Part shown: positions 24,011 through 33,400 of the stretch, one piece after another
Layout of the letters: every line of letters starts with the position of its first letter
Position numbering within the stretch: position 1 is the first letter of the stretch
From: Phalacrocorax aristotelis
Taxonomy: Eukaryota > Chordata > Aves > Suliformes > Phalacrocoracidae
DNA length: 64,000 bases
Direction of reading: 5' to 3'
NCBI RefSeq assembly: GCF_949628215.1
Contig: NC_134282.1
Location: 15,418,723-15,482,722 of the forward strand
Position numbers and translations under genes: made by a program
The notes under the pieces: generated by a model
Database searches by the model: none
The model's input: the letters and a program-made list of their open reading frames with translations, nothing else
Told to the model about the DNA's origin: nothing

Positions 24011-26474
24011 GCGGCCGATGGAAGGGAGCTGCAGGGATGCAAGGGGCAGCCAGGGATGTAAGCCCCGTGGTGGGTGGGGGGCATGGCAGGGTGCCGGGGG
24101 AGGCAGGCAAAGCCCCCTGCCCATGGACCCCCATGCAGGTGTTGCAGGCAGGGATGGAATACTGCTCCCTCCAGCTCGGCACTCTCTGGGCTGCAAATGC
24201 ACACACCGGATTGTGGCAAAATGCTTACAAACCCAAGGGCAATAATCCGAGAGGGACAGACCTGGCTCCAGCACCCCCTAGGGTCCTCTCCGCTGGCAGG
24301 CAAGGCTGACCAAGGTGTCCAGGGAAGCCAACAGGAGCTGCATCCCATCCAGCACCACTGAGTCCCATCCCTTTTCCTACCTGTCCTGCACAGGCCCATG
24401 CAGGGTCACAGCCAGAAAAAGAGGCCGCTGACCAGCAGCTCAGCTCCGTTCCTTCCCGGGCACTCCCCACCCCTCCCTTACCCTTGCCTGCTCATCCCAC
24501 AGCACCAGTCTGAAGGCTCTTGCTGCACCTGAAGGGCAACGCCTGCACATAATGATCCACAGACCCACAGCCTGCATTTGTCATCCCTATTCGTCACGGG
24601 CTCCGTGAATCGGCATCAAGAGTGTGGCTCCTGGGAATTGCTCTGATCCCCTCAAAGCTCACAAACTCAGGCAGATCTCTCATGTCAACAGGCTGTGGGA
24701 TAGAGTAAACACAGAGAGCTTTGGAGAAACCGGTCCAAGCATGGCATAACTGCTTTATACTAGGCTATTTAAACTTCATTAGCAAATAGGTTTCTTCTTG
24801 TCTTTCACTCCTCGATCTGCTACGTGCTCTCCATTAGCCTACAGCAAAGTTTTTTTTTTTCTAATGCGCTTTCCAAACCAACTGCTTCAGCAGAAAAGGA
24901 AGACTCTGCTAAGCTGGAACAGCCTCAGCTTTTACAGGTGATGCGTTACTGGTCTGCATCAGCTCCATGCAGGCTGTCCAGCAGCAGGAGTTGGTCTGAT
25001 GCAATTCCCAGACAGACAGGTCCTGCAAGCACTTCTCTAACACGAGGTGGGCTCAGTCCTGCCCTCAGTACCTCCAGCACAGAAGGGAAGCCAAGCTCAG
25101 CCCATACAGCTACATGCCTGCCTAGGGACAAATCCAATATTCCCAAGCCTGGCACACAAAACTTGGCTGCAAGATGCCACTGTGAGGGTGGCAATGCAGG
25201 CAGCCAGCAAGGTGTTGGGAGACAGAGAAGGGGAAGCTCTTCTGTATCACTCAGGGAGATAGTCCCTGCAGCCCCTTTTTAAAAGGAGAGCTACAACTGG
25301 CCCAAACCTCATCAGTACACCCTGTATAGAGATCCTGGACACACACCCCCCTCTGTCCCCCTTCAAAATCCATCCCAATAAGTATTTTCAGATTAGGAGG
25401 ATGTGCTCATATACATGGAGAAGGAAGGGAAGCTGGGGAGGGATTCAAACCCCAGCAGGTTTCATCTGCCTGGTCTCACACTCTCCCTAGTTTTCATTTC
25501 CCCAGCACCTGGATACAGTCAAGCACCTGGCTGATCCAGACAAAATCCAACATGCTTTTGCAGCAGGATTTGGAAGGAGTCCCCAGTGGATCTTGGCATG
25601 TTTTAAAGTTGTCCGCTCTGAGTTAGGACTTGCTAAGAAGGGCGACGCAAGCTGTAACCCGAGACTGCGACTCACCTCTAAGGCTTGCATCTTGCCTGGA
25701 AAAAGGGCATCCCCAAGTCAGAGGTCAGTTGCCACTCATGGTTAGAGAGAGTCCACACAGCCCCACAGCACTCCCCTAGACACATGTTTTCCATATAACA
25801 GGAGAGGAAATGCCCAACTCTATCAAAAACACATGCAGAGCATCAATCATCAAGCAGAGCCTGGCTGGTGCTCAGGGCTGGGAACAGCTCTGCGCTTTTA
25901 AGTCCAGGTGGAGGTGGTGCCCAGCGCCTGCTGCAGCTTGTCAGCTGGGAGACAGGAGCACTGGTGTCAGGCTTGTCCTGCAGAGAGCCGCTGTTTTTGT
26001 AACATGAGAAGCTGGCAGGCACCGCTCTCTAAATCAACTGACTGAAGTCATTCAAGATTTACACCATGGGTCAGGAGCAGGACCCTCTGGGTCCAGGGCA
26101 GGAGGCTCACCCGGGCAGCCTGGACTGGGAGCCGGCTGTCAGGCTGTGCCAAATCCATCTCGCTTTACCTGGGCTACTCCACTCCGTCAGCCCGAGGAGC
26201 CAGGAACAGAGCAGAGGTGCCTCTCTCAGCACGTTCATCAGCTCTGCAAACATAAGCTCTTTTTAACAAGTCTGATCAGTTGAGTTGCTCCCAAGGAAGC
26301 AGTAATTACATCTGCCCCAGGGCAGGGAGAGGGGACAGAGCATGAGTGACAGCTCCAGCCTGGAGAGCAGGACAAGGCAGCCCTGGAGCAGCATGATCCA
26401 CACACAGCCAAGGAGCAAGCCAGGAGCTGGGCTCCTTTCTATGCACACACACCAGCTTATCTCCAAAGGCCTTC
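24011..26474. other. Non-coding, 3' flank of HES1
   Basis: No feature recognised. An AT-richer patch at 24740-24850 has GGCTATTTAAACTTCATTAG and a T11 run. Confidence 0.45.
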
Positions 26475-26492
26475 CAAAATGGAAGGGACATT

Positions 26493-26498
26493 TTTATT
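26493..26498 (-). terminator. HES1 polyadenylation signal AATAAA
   Basis: AATAAA on the minus strand, about 230 nt past the stop codon. A GU-rich element (TGGTGTGTGTGCA, minus strand, 26454-26442) follows about 39 nt downstream, the expected arrangement for cleavage and polyadenylation. Cleavage probably falls near 26470-26480. Confidence 0.75.
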
Positions 26499-26542
26499 TT
26501 AAGAGCATTCAAAAAAATCCAAACACCCCCCCACCCCCCCAA

Positions 26543-26550
26543 TCTTTGGT
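26543..26550 (-). promoter_or_regulatory. miR-9-5p 8-mer seed match in the HES1 3'UTR
   Basis: ACCAAAGA on the HES1 mRNA strand is complementary to miR-9-5p nucleotides 2-8, with A opposite nucleotide 1. Regulation of Hes1 by miR-9 is established in mouse neural progenitors. The site lies inside the inferred 3'UTR, about 50 nt before the poly(A) signal. Confidence 0.65.
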
Positions 26551-26559
26551 GTCTCATAA

Positions 26560-26578
26560 GGAAGGGAAGGGAAGGGAG
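26560..26578. repeat. (GAAGG)n short repeat in the HES1 3'UTR
   Basis: Three to four GGAAG units on the plus strand; the mRNA reads CCTTC repeats, a polypyrimidine stretch. Confidence 0.75.
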
Positions 26579-26660
26579 AAAAAAGATCTCGTGTAAAACA
26601 CGAAACACTGTCAAGGGAGTGCTATGGTACAAAGGCACAATCCAATATGAACATATAACC

Positions 26661-26668
26661 TATGTACA
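26661..26668 (-). promoter_or_regulatory. Pumilio recognition element (UGUACAUA) in the HES1 3'UTR
   Basis: TGTACATA on the mRNA strand fits the Pumilio consensus UGUANAUA, about 60 nt after the stop codon. Pumilio proteins usually promote decay or repress translation, which would suit a short-lived oscillating mRNA. Function is inferred from the word alone. Confidence 0.4.
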
Positions 26669-26727
26669 GCCGTGCCAGCAGCACGGGGTGCGGTGCTCAG
26701 TCCAGTCCGGTCCAGTGCCTGCCACTC

Positions 26728-28402
26728 TCACCAGGGTCTCCAGACCGAGTCAGCTGTGCCAGGTGGCGGGCCAGGTGGCGAGGCGGCAGTGGCAGCCGTG
26801 GGTGGGCCACCGTACAGGGGCAGTACGGCACTGCCTGGAGCAAAGGCCGTGCTGGGGATGAGGAAGGCAAATTGCCCGTCAGAAGCCGGCAGCAGCTGGA
26901 AGCCACTGTACACCTTGGCTGCATCGGCACCCGGCTTGCAAGGCATGCCCGGGAGTGGCCCCGTGCCACTGCCCGGGGGCACCAGGGGTGGGCCGAAGGC
27001 TGCAGCCGGTGGCAGTGGGGGCGGCGGGGGGGGTGCAGGGTAGTTCATGGCGTTGATCTGGGTCATGCAGCTGGCCAGGTGGCCCAGGAGCCGGGTGCGC
27101 ACCTCGGTGTTGACGCCCTCGCAGGTGGAGAGGAACCGCGTCACCTCATTCATGCACTCGCTGAAGCCGGCGCGGTACTTGCCCAGCACCGTGGGGTCTG
27201 TGCTTAGCGCGGCTACAGGGGGAGAGAGGCGCACAGCGATCAGCAGGCTCAGCGGGGAAAGGGGGTGTGCAGCCCACCGGTGTTGCATCCTGCAGCCCCT
27301 CTGGCAGTGTAACCCACACTCCTGAGTGCCGAGGATCCAGATGGAGAGCGTGGCCCCTCCACTACGAAGTCCACCAGAACCAGGGGTCCCGGTGGGGAAC
27401 AGACAACCCCCAAGTGTCCTCCCTGTACCCCTCAGTACTGGGGATCCAGGTTGAGAGCACAGTCCTGCCACTAGCTCTCATGCCTCCCATCCCTCCAAAA
27501 CAGACCCAGGTAGGGAGCACAGCTCAGTTGGTATCAGGGACCAAAGTCCAGGATGACAACCCTCCCAATGCCCTCCAGTGCCAGGGGTGCAGACCAAGAG
27601 CACAAACACCCCCCCCCCCCCCCCCCCCCCCAGCCTCTCTGTACTGGGCATACAGGTGCAGAGTATAGTCCCCCACACCATCCCAAATAACTGGGGTGCA
27701 TGTCGGGAGCACTCTGCCCCCGTGGCCACCCCGTACCTCGGATGCAGGTGGGGAGCCCGCTGACCCCTTGTCCCAGGGATACAGGTACAGAGCAGTGCAC
27801 CCCAGCACCAGGGATGCAGGTGTGGAGGTGTGGAGCCCAGTGCTCCCGTTATCCTCACTACCGAGGACGCAGACGAGGAGCCCGACACCCCCAGCCCCCG
27901 GGATGCAGCCAGGGCCCCCCCAGCCTCTCCCCCCCGGGACTCACCGGTCATCTGGGCTCGCTGGAGGCTCCGCAGGTGCTTGACGGTCATCTCCAGGATG
28001 TCGGCCTTCTCCAGCTTGGAGTGCCGGGAGCTCTGCGGGCACAGGCGGGGCTCAGTCCGGCCCGGGGTCAGAGGCGCCCCCCGCACCCCCCGCCCCGGGC
28101 CCCCCCCGCTTACATCCTTCTTCAGCGCGTCCAGGATGAGAGTCTTCAGCTGCCCCAGGCTCTCGTTGATGCGCGCCCGCCGCCGCTTCTCCATGATAGG
28201 CTTGGAGGACTGCAAGAGAGGCGGCGGTCAGCGCCCGGCGCTGCTCCCTACGGCGCCGCCCGTCCCGCCGCCGCCCGTCCGCGGCCGCCCTTACCTTCCG
28301 GTGCTCCGCCGCCGTTTTGGGTTTGTCGGGCGTCGCGTTGACGCTGGCGGGGGTGGCGGCCACCGGCGAGGCGCTGCTTTTCTCCATCAGGTCGGCCGGC
28401 AT
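26728..28402 (-). CDS. HES1: HES1, bHLH-Orange transcriptional repressor (Notch effector), 4 coding exons
   Basis: Coding exons on the minus strand are 28402-28295, 28209-28114, 28032-27945 and 27212-26728 (stop TGA at 26730-26728), giving 258 residues. Introns of 85, 81 and 732 nt all have GT-AG ends. Domains: N-terminal [20 protein letters not shown]; basic region at about 37-50 with the HES-specific proline ([16 protein letters not shown], Pro40); helix-loop-helix to about 95; Orange domain at about 106-150 ([20 protein letters not shown]); proline-rich linker; C-terminal FAFLIP segment and terminal WRPW, which recruits Groucho/TLE. HES proteins bind N-boxes as dimers and repress proneural genes and themselves. 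The N-terminus ([18 protein letters not shown]) matches HES1 rather than HES4 (ASPIAGAPA type). At 258 aa it is shorter than the about 280 aa of mammalian HES1, mainly in the linker, and it stops directly after WRPW. The start codon has A at -3. Exon borders were placed by eye from splice sites and family knowledge. Confidence 0.96.
27255..27944 (-). repeat. Degenerate minisatellite filling HES1 intron 3
   Basis: Almost all of intron 3 (27213-27944) is built from about 13 diverged tandem units of roughly 32-62 bp. On the plus strand each is anchored by a word like CAGGGATGCAGGTGGGGAGC, followed by a variable C-rich part. Clear units start near 27322, 27371, 27433, 27495, 27580, 27650, 27690, 27735, 27771, 27803, 27858 and 27893. 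The transcribed strand copy is G-rich. Units near the 5' end of the intron (27690-27944) are the most alike. Confidence 0.75.
27609..27631. repeat. Poly-C tract of 23 (poly-G on the HES1 strand)
   Basis: An uninterrupted run of 23 C lies inside the intron 3 minisatellite. In the pre-mRNA it is a G run. Its length is probably polymorphic and is a likely place for assembly error. Confidence 0.9.
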
Positions 28403-28564
28403 CCTGCGCTCAGCACCGGCAGCGCCCGCCGCCGCAGTAGGGGGAGGGGGAGGGGGGGGTGTCGCCGCCGCGGCGGGAGCTGAGCGGGGCGGGGCAGGGG
28501 GCGGCAGGGCGCGCGCTGCGGGGCGGCGGGGCCGGCGGGTGCCGCGCGCCCTTGGCCGCCCCTA

Positions 28565-28570
28565 CTTATA
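28565..28570 (-). promoter_or_regulatory. HES1 TATA box
   Basis: TATAAG on the minus strand, about 165 bp before the start codon. Transcription should begin near 28540, giving a 5'UTR of about 140 nt that is pyrimidine-rich just before the coding start. Mammalian HES1 promoters also have a TATA box a short distance downstream of the paired CSL sites. Confidence 0.8.
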
Positions 28571-28591
28571 GCGCGCGCCGCACGCGCCCGG

Positions 28592-28597
28592 CTCGTG
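28592..28597 (-). promoter_or_regulatory. N-box CACGAG overlapping the proximal CSL site
   Basis: CACGAG on the minus strand matches the N-box consensus CACNAG bound by HES dimers and shares four bases with the proximal CSL site. HES1 represses its own promoter through N-boxes, so activation by CSL and autorepression would compete for the same bases. Occupancy is inferred. Confidence 0.6.
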
Positions 28598-28625
28598 TGA
28601 AACGTCCCCCGCCGCCGTTCCCACA
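28594..28625 (-). promoter_or_regulatory. Paired CSL/RBPJ sites (Su(H) paired site) of the HES1 promoter
   Basis: On the HES1 strand TGTGGGAA (28625-28618) faces TTCACACG (28601-28594, i.e. CGTGTGAA on the other strand), separated by exactly 16 bp. This head-to-head architecture is the known Notch-responsive SPS, which loads two NICD/MAML/CSL complexes cooperatively. The pair ends 23 bp before the TATA box. The spacer sequence is GC-rich and unlike the mammalian one as I recall it, but its length is kept. Confidence 0.88.
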
Positions 28626-28636
28626 CTCGCGCCCAG

Positions 28637-28720
28637 CCAATGGGCGCCGCCCGCACGCGGCCCCGCTCGTGGACGCCGCCCGCCTATTGGCTGAGCGCCG
28701 GGCGGCGGACGCCGGCCAAT
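28637..28720 (-). promoter_or_regulatory. Cluster of three CCAAT boxes (NF-Y type)
   Basis: CCAAT pentamers occur at 28637-28641 (plus strand), 28690-28686 (minus strand) and 28716-28720 (plus strand), about 70, 120 and 150 bp upstream of the TATA box. Orientation relative to HES1 is inverted, direct, inverted. The density and position fit NF-Y sites of a CpG-island promoter. Confidence 0.55.
28666..28671 (-). promoter_or_regulatory. Second N-box CACGAG upstream of the paired CSL sites
   Basis: A second CACGAG lies 41 bp upstream of the paired CSL sites. Multiple N-boxes are typical of HES1 promoters and underlie the autoregulatory oscillation. Confidence 0.5.
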
Positions 28721-28814
28721 GGCGCGGGGCGGGGCGGTCTGGCGGTCGCGGTTTAACCCCTTGGGCGCCGCCCGCGGCGGGGCGGGAGGGGTGGCCCGCG
28801 GGGGGCGTCCGCGC

Positions 28815-28831
28815 TAATTACCGGGTTAATT
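28815..28831. promoter_or_regulatory. Back-to-back homeodomain-type site upstream of HES1
   Basis: TAATTACCGGGTTAATT is a near-palindrome of two TAATTA/TTAATT cores in DNA that is otherwise extremely GC-rich, about 250 bp upstream of the TATA box. AT words of this kind are rare by chance in a CpG island. The binding factor is unknown. Confidence 0.4.
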
Positions 28832-29407
28832 GGCGCCCGTGGCAGGCGCGGCCCCGCCCGCTCCCCTCGGGGGTTGACGGCTCCGGCGCTGTGGGGGGCC
28901 GCGGCCCTTCGGGGCGATGGCCGGGACGTGGAGGTCTGGGTCTAGCTGTGGTGGCCGGAACTTAGCTACCGTGCGCGGGGCCTGCGGCGGGCGCCGGGCG
29001 CCGCTGAGGTGGCCTCAGCCTCGCCACGGCAGCCTGGGCATTGCTACGGCAATCTGGGCTTGCCTACATGCATCACCGATGGCAGGAACCACCGCTCTGC
29101 AGGGGACCCCAGCGAGGTGGAAGATAGGGCTGCCCGGCGGGGCGGAGGGCAGGGGCGCCCGGCGGCCCACGCGGGGCTGAGGGAAGGCGGCGTTGCGGGT
29201 GGCGCTCCGCGCCGCAGGCACGCGTCGGTGGCGGTGCGGCTGCAGGTGCGGTGGTGCGTGTGCAGGCGATGAAGGCGAAACCGCAGGGCGGTGCCTGTCC
29301 CTCGGCCCTGGCCCAGCCGTGCTTCTCCTGCTACCTCCAGCTGGATCGGACACTTTGTGGGTTACTTTAAAAAAAAATAAAAAGTATTTTGCCTGGGGAC
29401 TTGAATC

Positions 29408-29427
29408 TTTTTTTTTTTTTTTTTTTT
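29408..29427. repeat. Poly-T tract (20)
   Basis: A run of 20 T about 860 bp upstream of the HES1 TATA box, just outside the CpG island. Confidence 0.9.
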
Positions 29428-29568
29428 CCCCCTCCGCTTGACTGACTTTCTCACACTCCTATTCCCATGGTCTGCCAGCTAAGCCTGAGTCATCCTGCCA
29501 AGAACTAGACCTGGCCTATTCAAAAATGTGCTCGCTCGCTCTTTCTTTCTCTTGGTCTCTCTTTCTTT

Positions 29569-29570
<2 letters not shown>

Positions 29571-29599
<29 letters not shown>
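29571..29599. repeat. Poly-T tract (29) with flanking pyrimidine run
   Basis: 29 consecutive T preceded by a CTTT/TCTC-rich pyrimidine stretch from about 29538. No LINE or SINE body is recognisable next to it, so I call it a simple repeat rather than a retroposon tail. Confidence 0.9.
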
Positions 29600-30308
29600 G
29601 TTAGTATACACAGTAATGTTTTTCCACCTTCTCCAGTACCTGATCTGCACCTGTATGGGGCCAATCCCACACGTATCACCTGATCTTGCCTTTTCAGAGA
29701 CCGTGAGAAAAATAAAGTTCAAGAAAGAAGAGACATGTTTGCAGATCTTACCGGTGCAAAGCTCTCGTCTCTGCAGAGGCTTGCCTGCTGAGCCTTCAGA
29801 GTTTAAAAAAAAGGAAAATAAATAAAAGGGAGAGTGTCATGTTTAAAACTGCAGAAAAGTACAAATCCAGGCTTTCTTTCAGTTCCTTGAGGGAACCACA
29901 AGCTTTTCGAGTTAAAGACAAAGAGCAGCCTTCAGCGTGTAAGATTTAACTTCAGATGAGCAATATTTGACGTAAGTCTCAATTAGCTAGATGTTCAGAC
30001 AAACTCAAGCAAGGAAGAAGATGGAGGCTGCCCTGGGGAAGTCACTACTGAAAACCCTTTTCTCAGTTGCCTTTATGGGGAAATTGGAGACAACTGATTA
30101 GCGTGAAAACGGCCATGCATTTCTGAAGAGCCTATAAAGTTCCCTAGTGGACCAGTATGCTTTCTAGTGCTGGCATTTGGGTGCATTTGCATGGGAGAGG
30201 GGGGAGGGAAGGTTATCACAATTACTGAGCTGGTGTTCTCCCTCCTGTGGGGATTTGCAAAGGGCTCAGGAAGCAAGGAACTGGGCAGCCTGGTCCCTCC
30301 TGGCCGGG

Positions 30309-30440
30309 AGTGAGAACAGGCTGTAATTATGTCCATGTTTATGGTAGCTGCAGAGCTGCTAACCGCCTCTAATTGCTGGCAACAGGTCGGTGTCTCTGGG
30401 GAGCAAGAGTGGGGCAGGCAGTGAGAACAGGCTGTCATTA
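30309..30440 (+). promoter_or_regulatory. Pair of 21-bp direct repeats with GRE-like half sites
   Basis: AGTGAGAACAGGCTGTAATTA (30309-30329) recurs as the same word with one change, C for A at its 17th base, at 30420-30440, 111 bp downstream. Both hold AGAACA-nnn-TGT, the shape of a glucocorticoid/androgen-type response element with a good left half and a partial right half, followed by an ATTA-type word. The pair is about 1.8 kb upstream of the HES1 TATA box. Confidence 0.35.
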
Positions 30441-33400
30441 GGGGTTGCCAGTGCTCGCCCATGCCTACGACCTGGGAAGAGTCTGACAGGACCTCCCGTC
30501 ACCCACACTCCCTCCTTGCCTGCCGCAGCCCAGCCCCTGCCTGCTGCAGAGCCCGCAGCGGGGGGAATTTGCTTTTGGGGTGAGCGAGGTGCTGGGCTGG
30601 GGGACGTTGGGTCTCCAAAAACATCCACTTCTGCAGAGGCTTCTTGGTGCGCGGGCTGAGTGCTGCGTGGGGCAGCGGGGAGGTAGTGACGCTGGTGTCC
30701 CTGTTCTGCATCTCCTCTGCTGCTGGCCTGTGCTGTGAAATGCCTTACACGTGCGAGGGTTGTGATGCCCAAGCGGAAGCACGTGTATGTGTGAATTCCC
30801 TGGGGATCAGGAGAGGAAGGGGAGGGTTTACATGGAAGGATGTGTCTGGAAATGAAGCGGCCAAGGCCAAGTTTAGGCTGGAAGGAGACGGTAAAGGGTT
30901 TGTAACTGTTGGGGGGACCTGGAATGGATCCTCTGGGCTTCTCCAGCCCTGCCTTTGCTTATGAAAGAGGTGTCAAAGGGGGAGTTGAAGCCCCGCGATA
31001 AGGGACTGCCCCAGGGACTGGGGCGTCCCTTGTCCCGTAGTCCTCTGGCAATGGTTTTTTCTTTGCTCAGGCAGTGATCTTGGGTTACAAATTGGGAATT
31101 GTCCAAAATAGATTTGGGAAGAACCTTTAGACAGCATGTTAGGGCATTACTGACTGGCAGAACATCTTGGAGGACAAATGTGTTGGCAAGAAAATTTAGA
31201 CTAGTCCTGGGCACGGGCCCAGGGGTGGGAAGGTGGAATAAAATAGGATGCTGCTGCTGGTGTGGCATGGAGGTGGTGAGGAGGTGGCAGGGCCGGCTGT
31301 GCCTGCTCTCCAGGCCTTTAGGAAGCAGCCAAGATGAGCAAAATGTGCTTCTAGAGATCTGAAAGCCTTAATATCCAAAGCTTGCAGGATCTCAGGAAAT
31401 ACAGAAAAACAGAAACCAAGTCGCTTATAAGAGCTTGGGAACAAGCTGGAGGCCAGGAATGACACACCAAGCCTTTCCCCTTTGGGGTCATGACTGAAAT
31501 CCTAGCCTGGCTGCAGCTCAGAGTCATCACCACCTTGAAAGCAGTGCTTCAAGTGCTGTGTCTCAGGGACATGTTCCTGGTGCAGATGTCTCCTCTGGGC
31601 CGCCACACAACTGCCTCTACTTGTGGTCCCCAGCCCAGAAGCTGGCGTGAAAACCATACCCAGCCAGCTCCCCTGGGAGGTGTGATCTCACCTGTGGGTG
31701 CAGGTTTCAGGGGGTTTTTCCCCTCCAAAAACATTTGCCAGATCTCTGGGACAAGGTCACTTTCAAACTGACATCCTGACAAAGCTCCTTAGATGAAGCA
31801 AAGCTTTCCTGGATGTTGCTCCCCTACAGATCAGGTCCTCATGGCAAAAAGAGCAGCTTTCATGCAGCAGTGTCACTGCCTGGCTCTCCTGATGGCAGGA
31901 GCAGCTTGCTGGGTAGGGCAGCAGCCTCTATTTTTTGGCAGATCCTGACCTCTCCTTTTCACTGGGACCCATATCCCAAGGGCCTATTGAGACCCAGGAT
32001 GCTGGTGCTGGCAGATGAGTCTTGGGGTGCTTGCATGACTGCTGTTCCCCCAGCAAGCGTGTGCCTTGCAGGAGCTGGGCTCTTTCAGCTGTTCTCTGGC
32101 TGCCACCGCAGAGAAGAGGCTGAAGTGTTTATTCAAGTTACTCCTCACTGTGTGAGTCAGGCTGGGTGTGGGGGAGCTCCAGCCATTCTGTGGCAACACC
32201 TGCATTGGGGGGGCATCTGTGGGCTCCAGGAACCAGTACCCTTCCTTCTGTTGCCCACACGGCCAGGCAGGCATCCCTGGAAATGGTGCTGGAAGCTGTG
32301 GGATGAAGCGGCAGAGGCTTTGCTGGAGTAGCAAAGTACCTCTCCGAGAAACTCCAATGTCGCTAAAGACGGATTAAAGAACCATTTTCATCTCCCCATC
32401 CCATCTCAGCACAGGCCAGAGCACAGCTCTGCACCAAGGAGGGCTCTGGGACAAGAGCCAGGGTACCTGGATCTCTTGCTAAGCTGATTCCTCTTGGCAG
32501 GCTCCTATCCTGCTGAACCAAGGAAACGCTGCCGGGGAGCTGGCAAGGAGGGCATTTTGGCAGCTGTGAAATGCCACCCATGTGGATGGGAATTCCCTTC
32601 CTGCCCTGATACCCATGGCTTTAATTCAGAGGTTGTCGGTTGGGCTGGAGCGGCCGCATGTGCTATTGCGCACGAGATGGTGCAGCCCCAGCTTTCCCCT
32701 TTGCGCCCTTGTAGAGCCCCGGCTCCAGCCTGCTCCTCTGCTGGCAGTGAGGGCTGGGTGGCTGGCAAGCACTGCAGCTGGGAACAAGCACTAGGAACAT
32801 CCCCAGATTGTCTGTAGGGCTTGGCCCTCTATCTGCCACTGCCATTGCCAGCCGCGGGCTGCGAGCTGCCTTATACCCTTCTCTTGGAGATGCTCTTCCC
32901 GTGTGACATAACTGGCCACGAATTTGCAGTCTGTTGGCCATGACAGGGCAGTCCCGCTCCAGCACAACAGCCAGTATCTTTTGCAAGATATAGCAGCTCC
33001 AGGCAGAGAGACGTACAGCTGAGCCTGCATCCCTCTGAGAACTAGAAATAAATGCGCAATCACTGCTGCGCTCTGGAAAGGAGAAGGAGTGTCTCTCGGC
33101 TGTCATCCTCTCCCTGTGTGGTGGGAGGTGTTGGCAGTGAGAGCCGAGTTATTTATTTATTAAGATCCCGCTTGCGTTGCTGCCTCAGGCTGCTGTCTCT
33201 GTGCTGGAGCTGTGCTGCCTGCATGCTTGCAGGGCACAAAGAGACCTGCAAGCCATGGAGCCTGGGTACATACATAGAAGTACCGTGACTTTGGCAATGG
33301 TGGGGCTGGAGGAGGCGTGCAGGGCTTGTTGGCACTGAAAATGTCCCTGTCCCAAACACCGAGCAGAAGGCACCCACTTGAGAGCCTCCAGGCAAAGGTG

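Larger units (their letters stand above)
26475..26727 (-). other. HES1: HES1 3' untranslated region
   Basis: This stretch lies between the HES1 stop codon and the inferred cleavage zone about 20 nt past the AATAAA at 26498-26493. It carries a Pumilio-type word, a miR-9 seed match, a C-rich/CCTTC-rich stretch around 26525-26580 and no classical AUUUA cluster. The extent is inferred from the poly(A) signal; no transcript evidence is visible. Confidence 0.7.
27900..29290. other. CpG island over the HES1 promoter and first three exons
   Basis: This is the most GC- and CpG-rich stretch of the window, covering exons 1-3, the 5'UTR, the core promoter and about 700 bp upstream. The upstream part (28640-29290) has repeated GGGGCGGGG/GCCCCGCCC Sp-type words and no coding exon. 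Open frames there result from the lack of AT-rich stop codons. Boundaries are by eye. Confidence 0.8.

Noticed and set aside
26728..27471. 247-codon uninterrupted minus-strand frame as a single-exon gene
   Set aside because: Its first 86 codons are intron 3 minisatellite. A clean acceptor at 27213-27214 joins the HES1 part to exon 3.
27255..27944. CRISPR-like array in the intron 3 repeats
   Set aside because: Units are degenerate and of variable length, without constant spacers, in a vertebrate gene intron; it is a minisatellite.
27478..28215. 245-codon minus-strand frame as an independent protein
   Set aside because: It is HES1 exons 2 and 3 reading through introns 2 and 3; both introns have good splice sites.
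26728..28402. Possibility that the gene is HES4 rather than HES1
   Set aside because: The N-terminus [11 protein letters not shown]...TPDKPKT and the [14 protein letters not shown] and TADSVWRPW segments follow HES1. HES4-type proteins as I know them have ASPIAGAPA at the N-terminus.
29540..29600. Poly-T as the tail of a minus-strand retroposon
   Set aside because: No element body or target duplication is visible beside it; it is preceded by a simple pyrimidine repeat.
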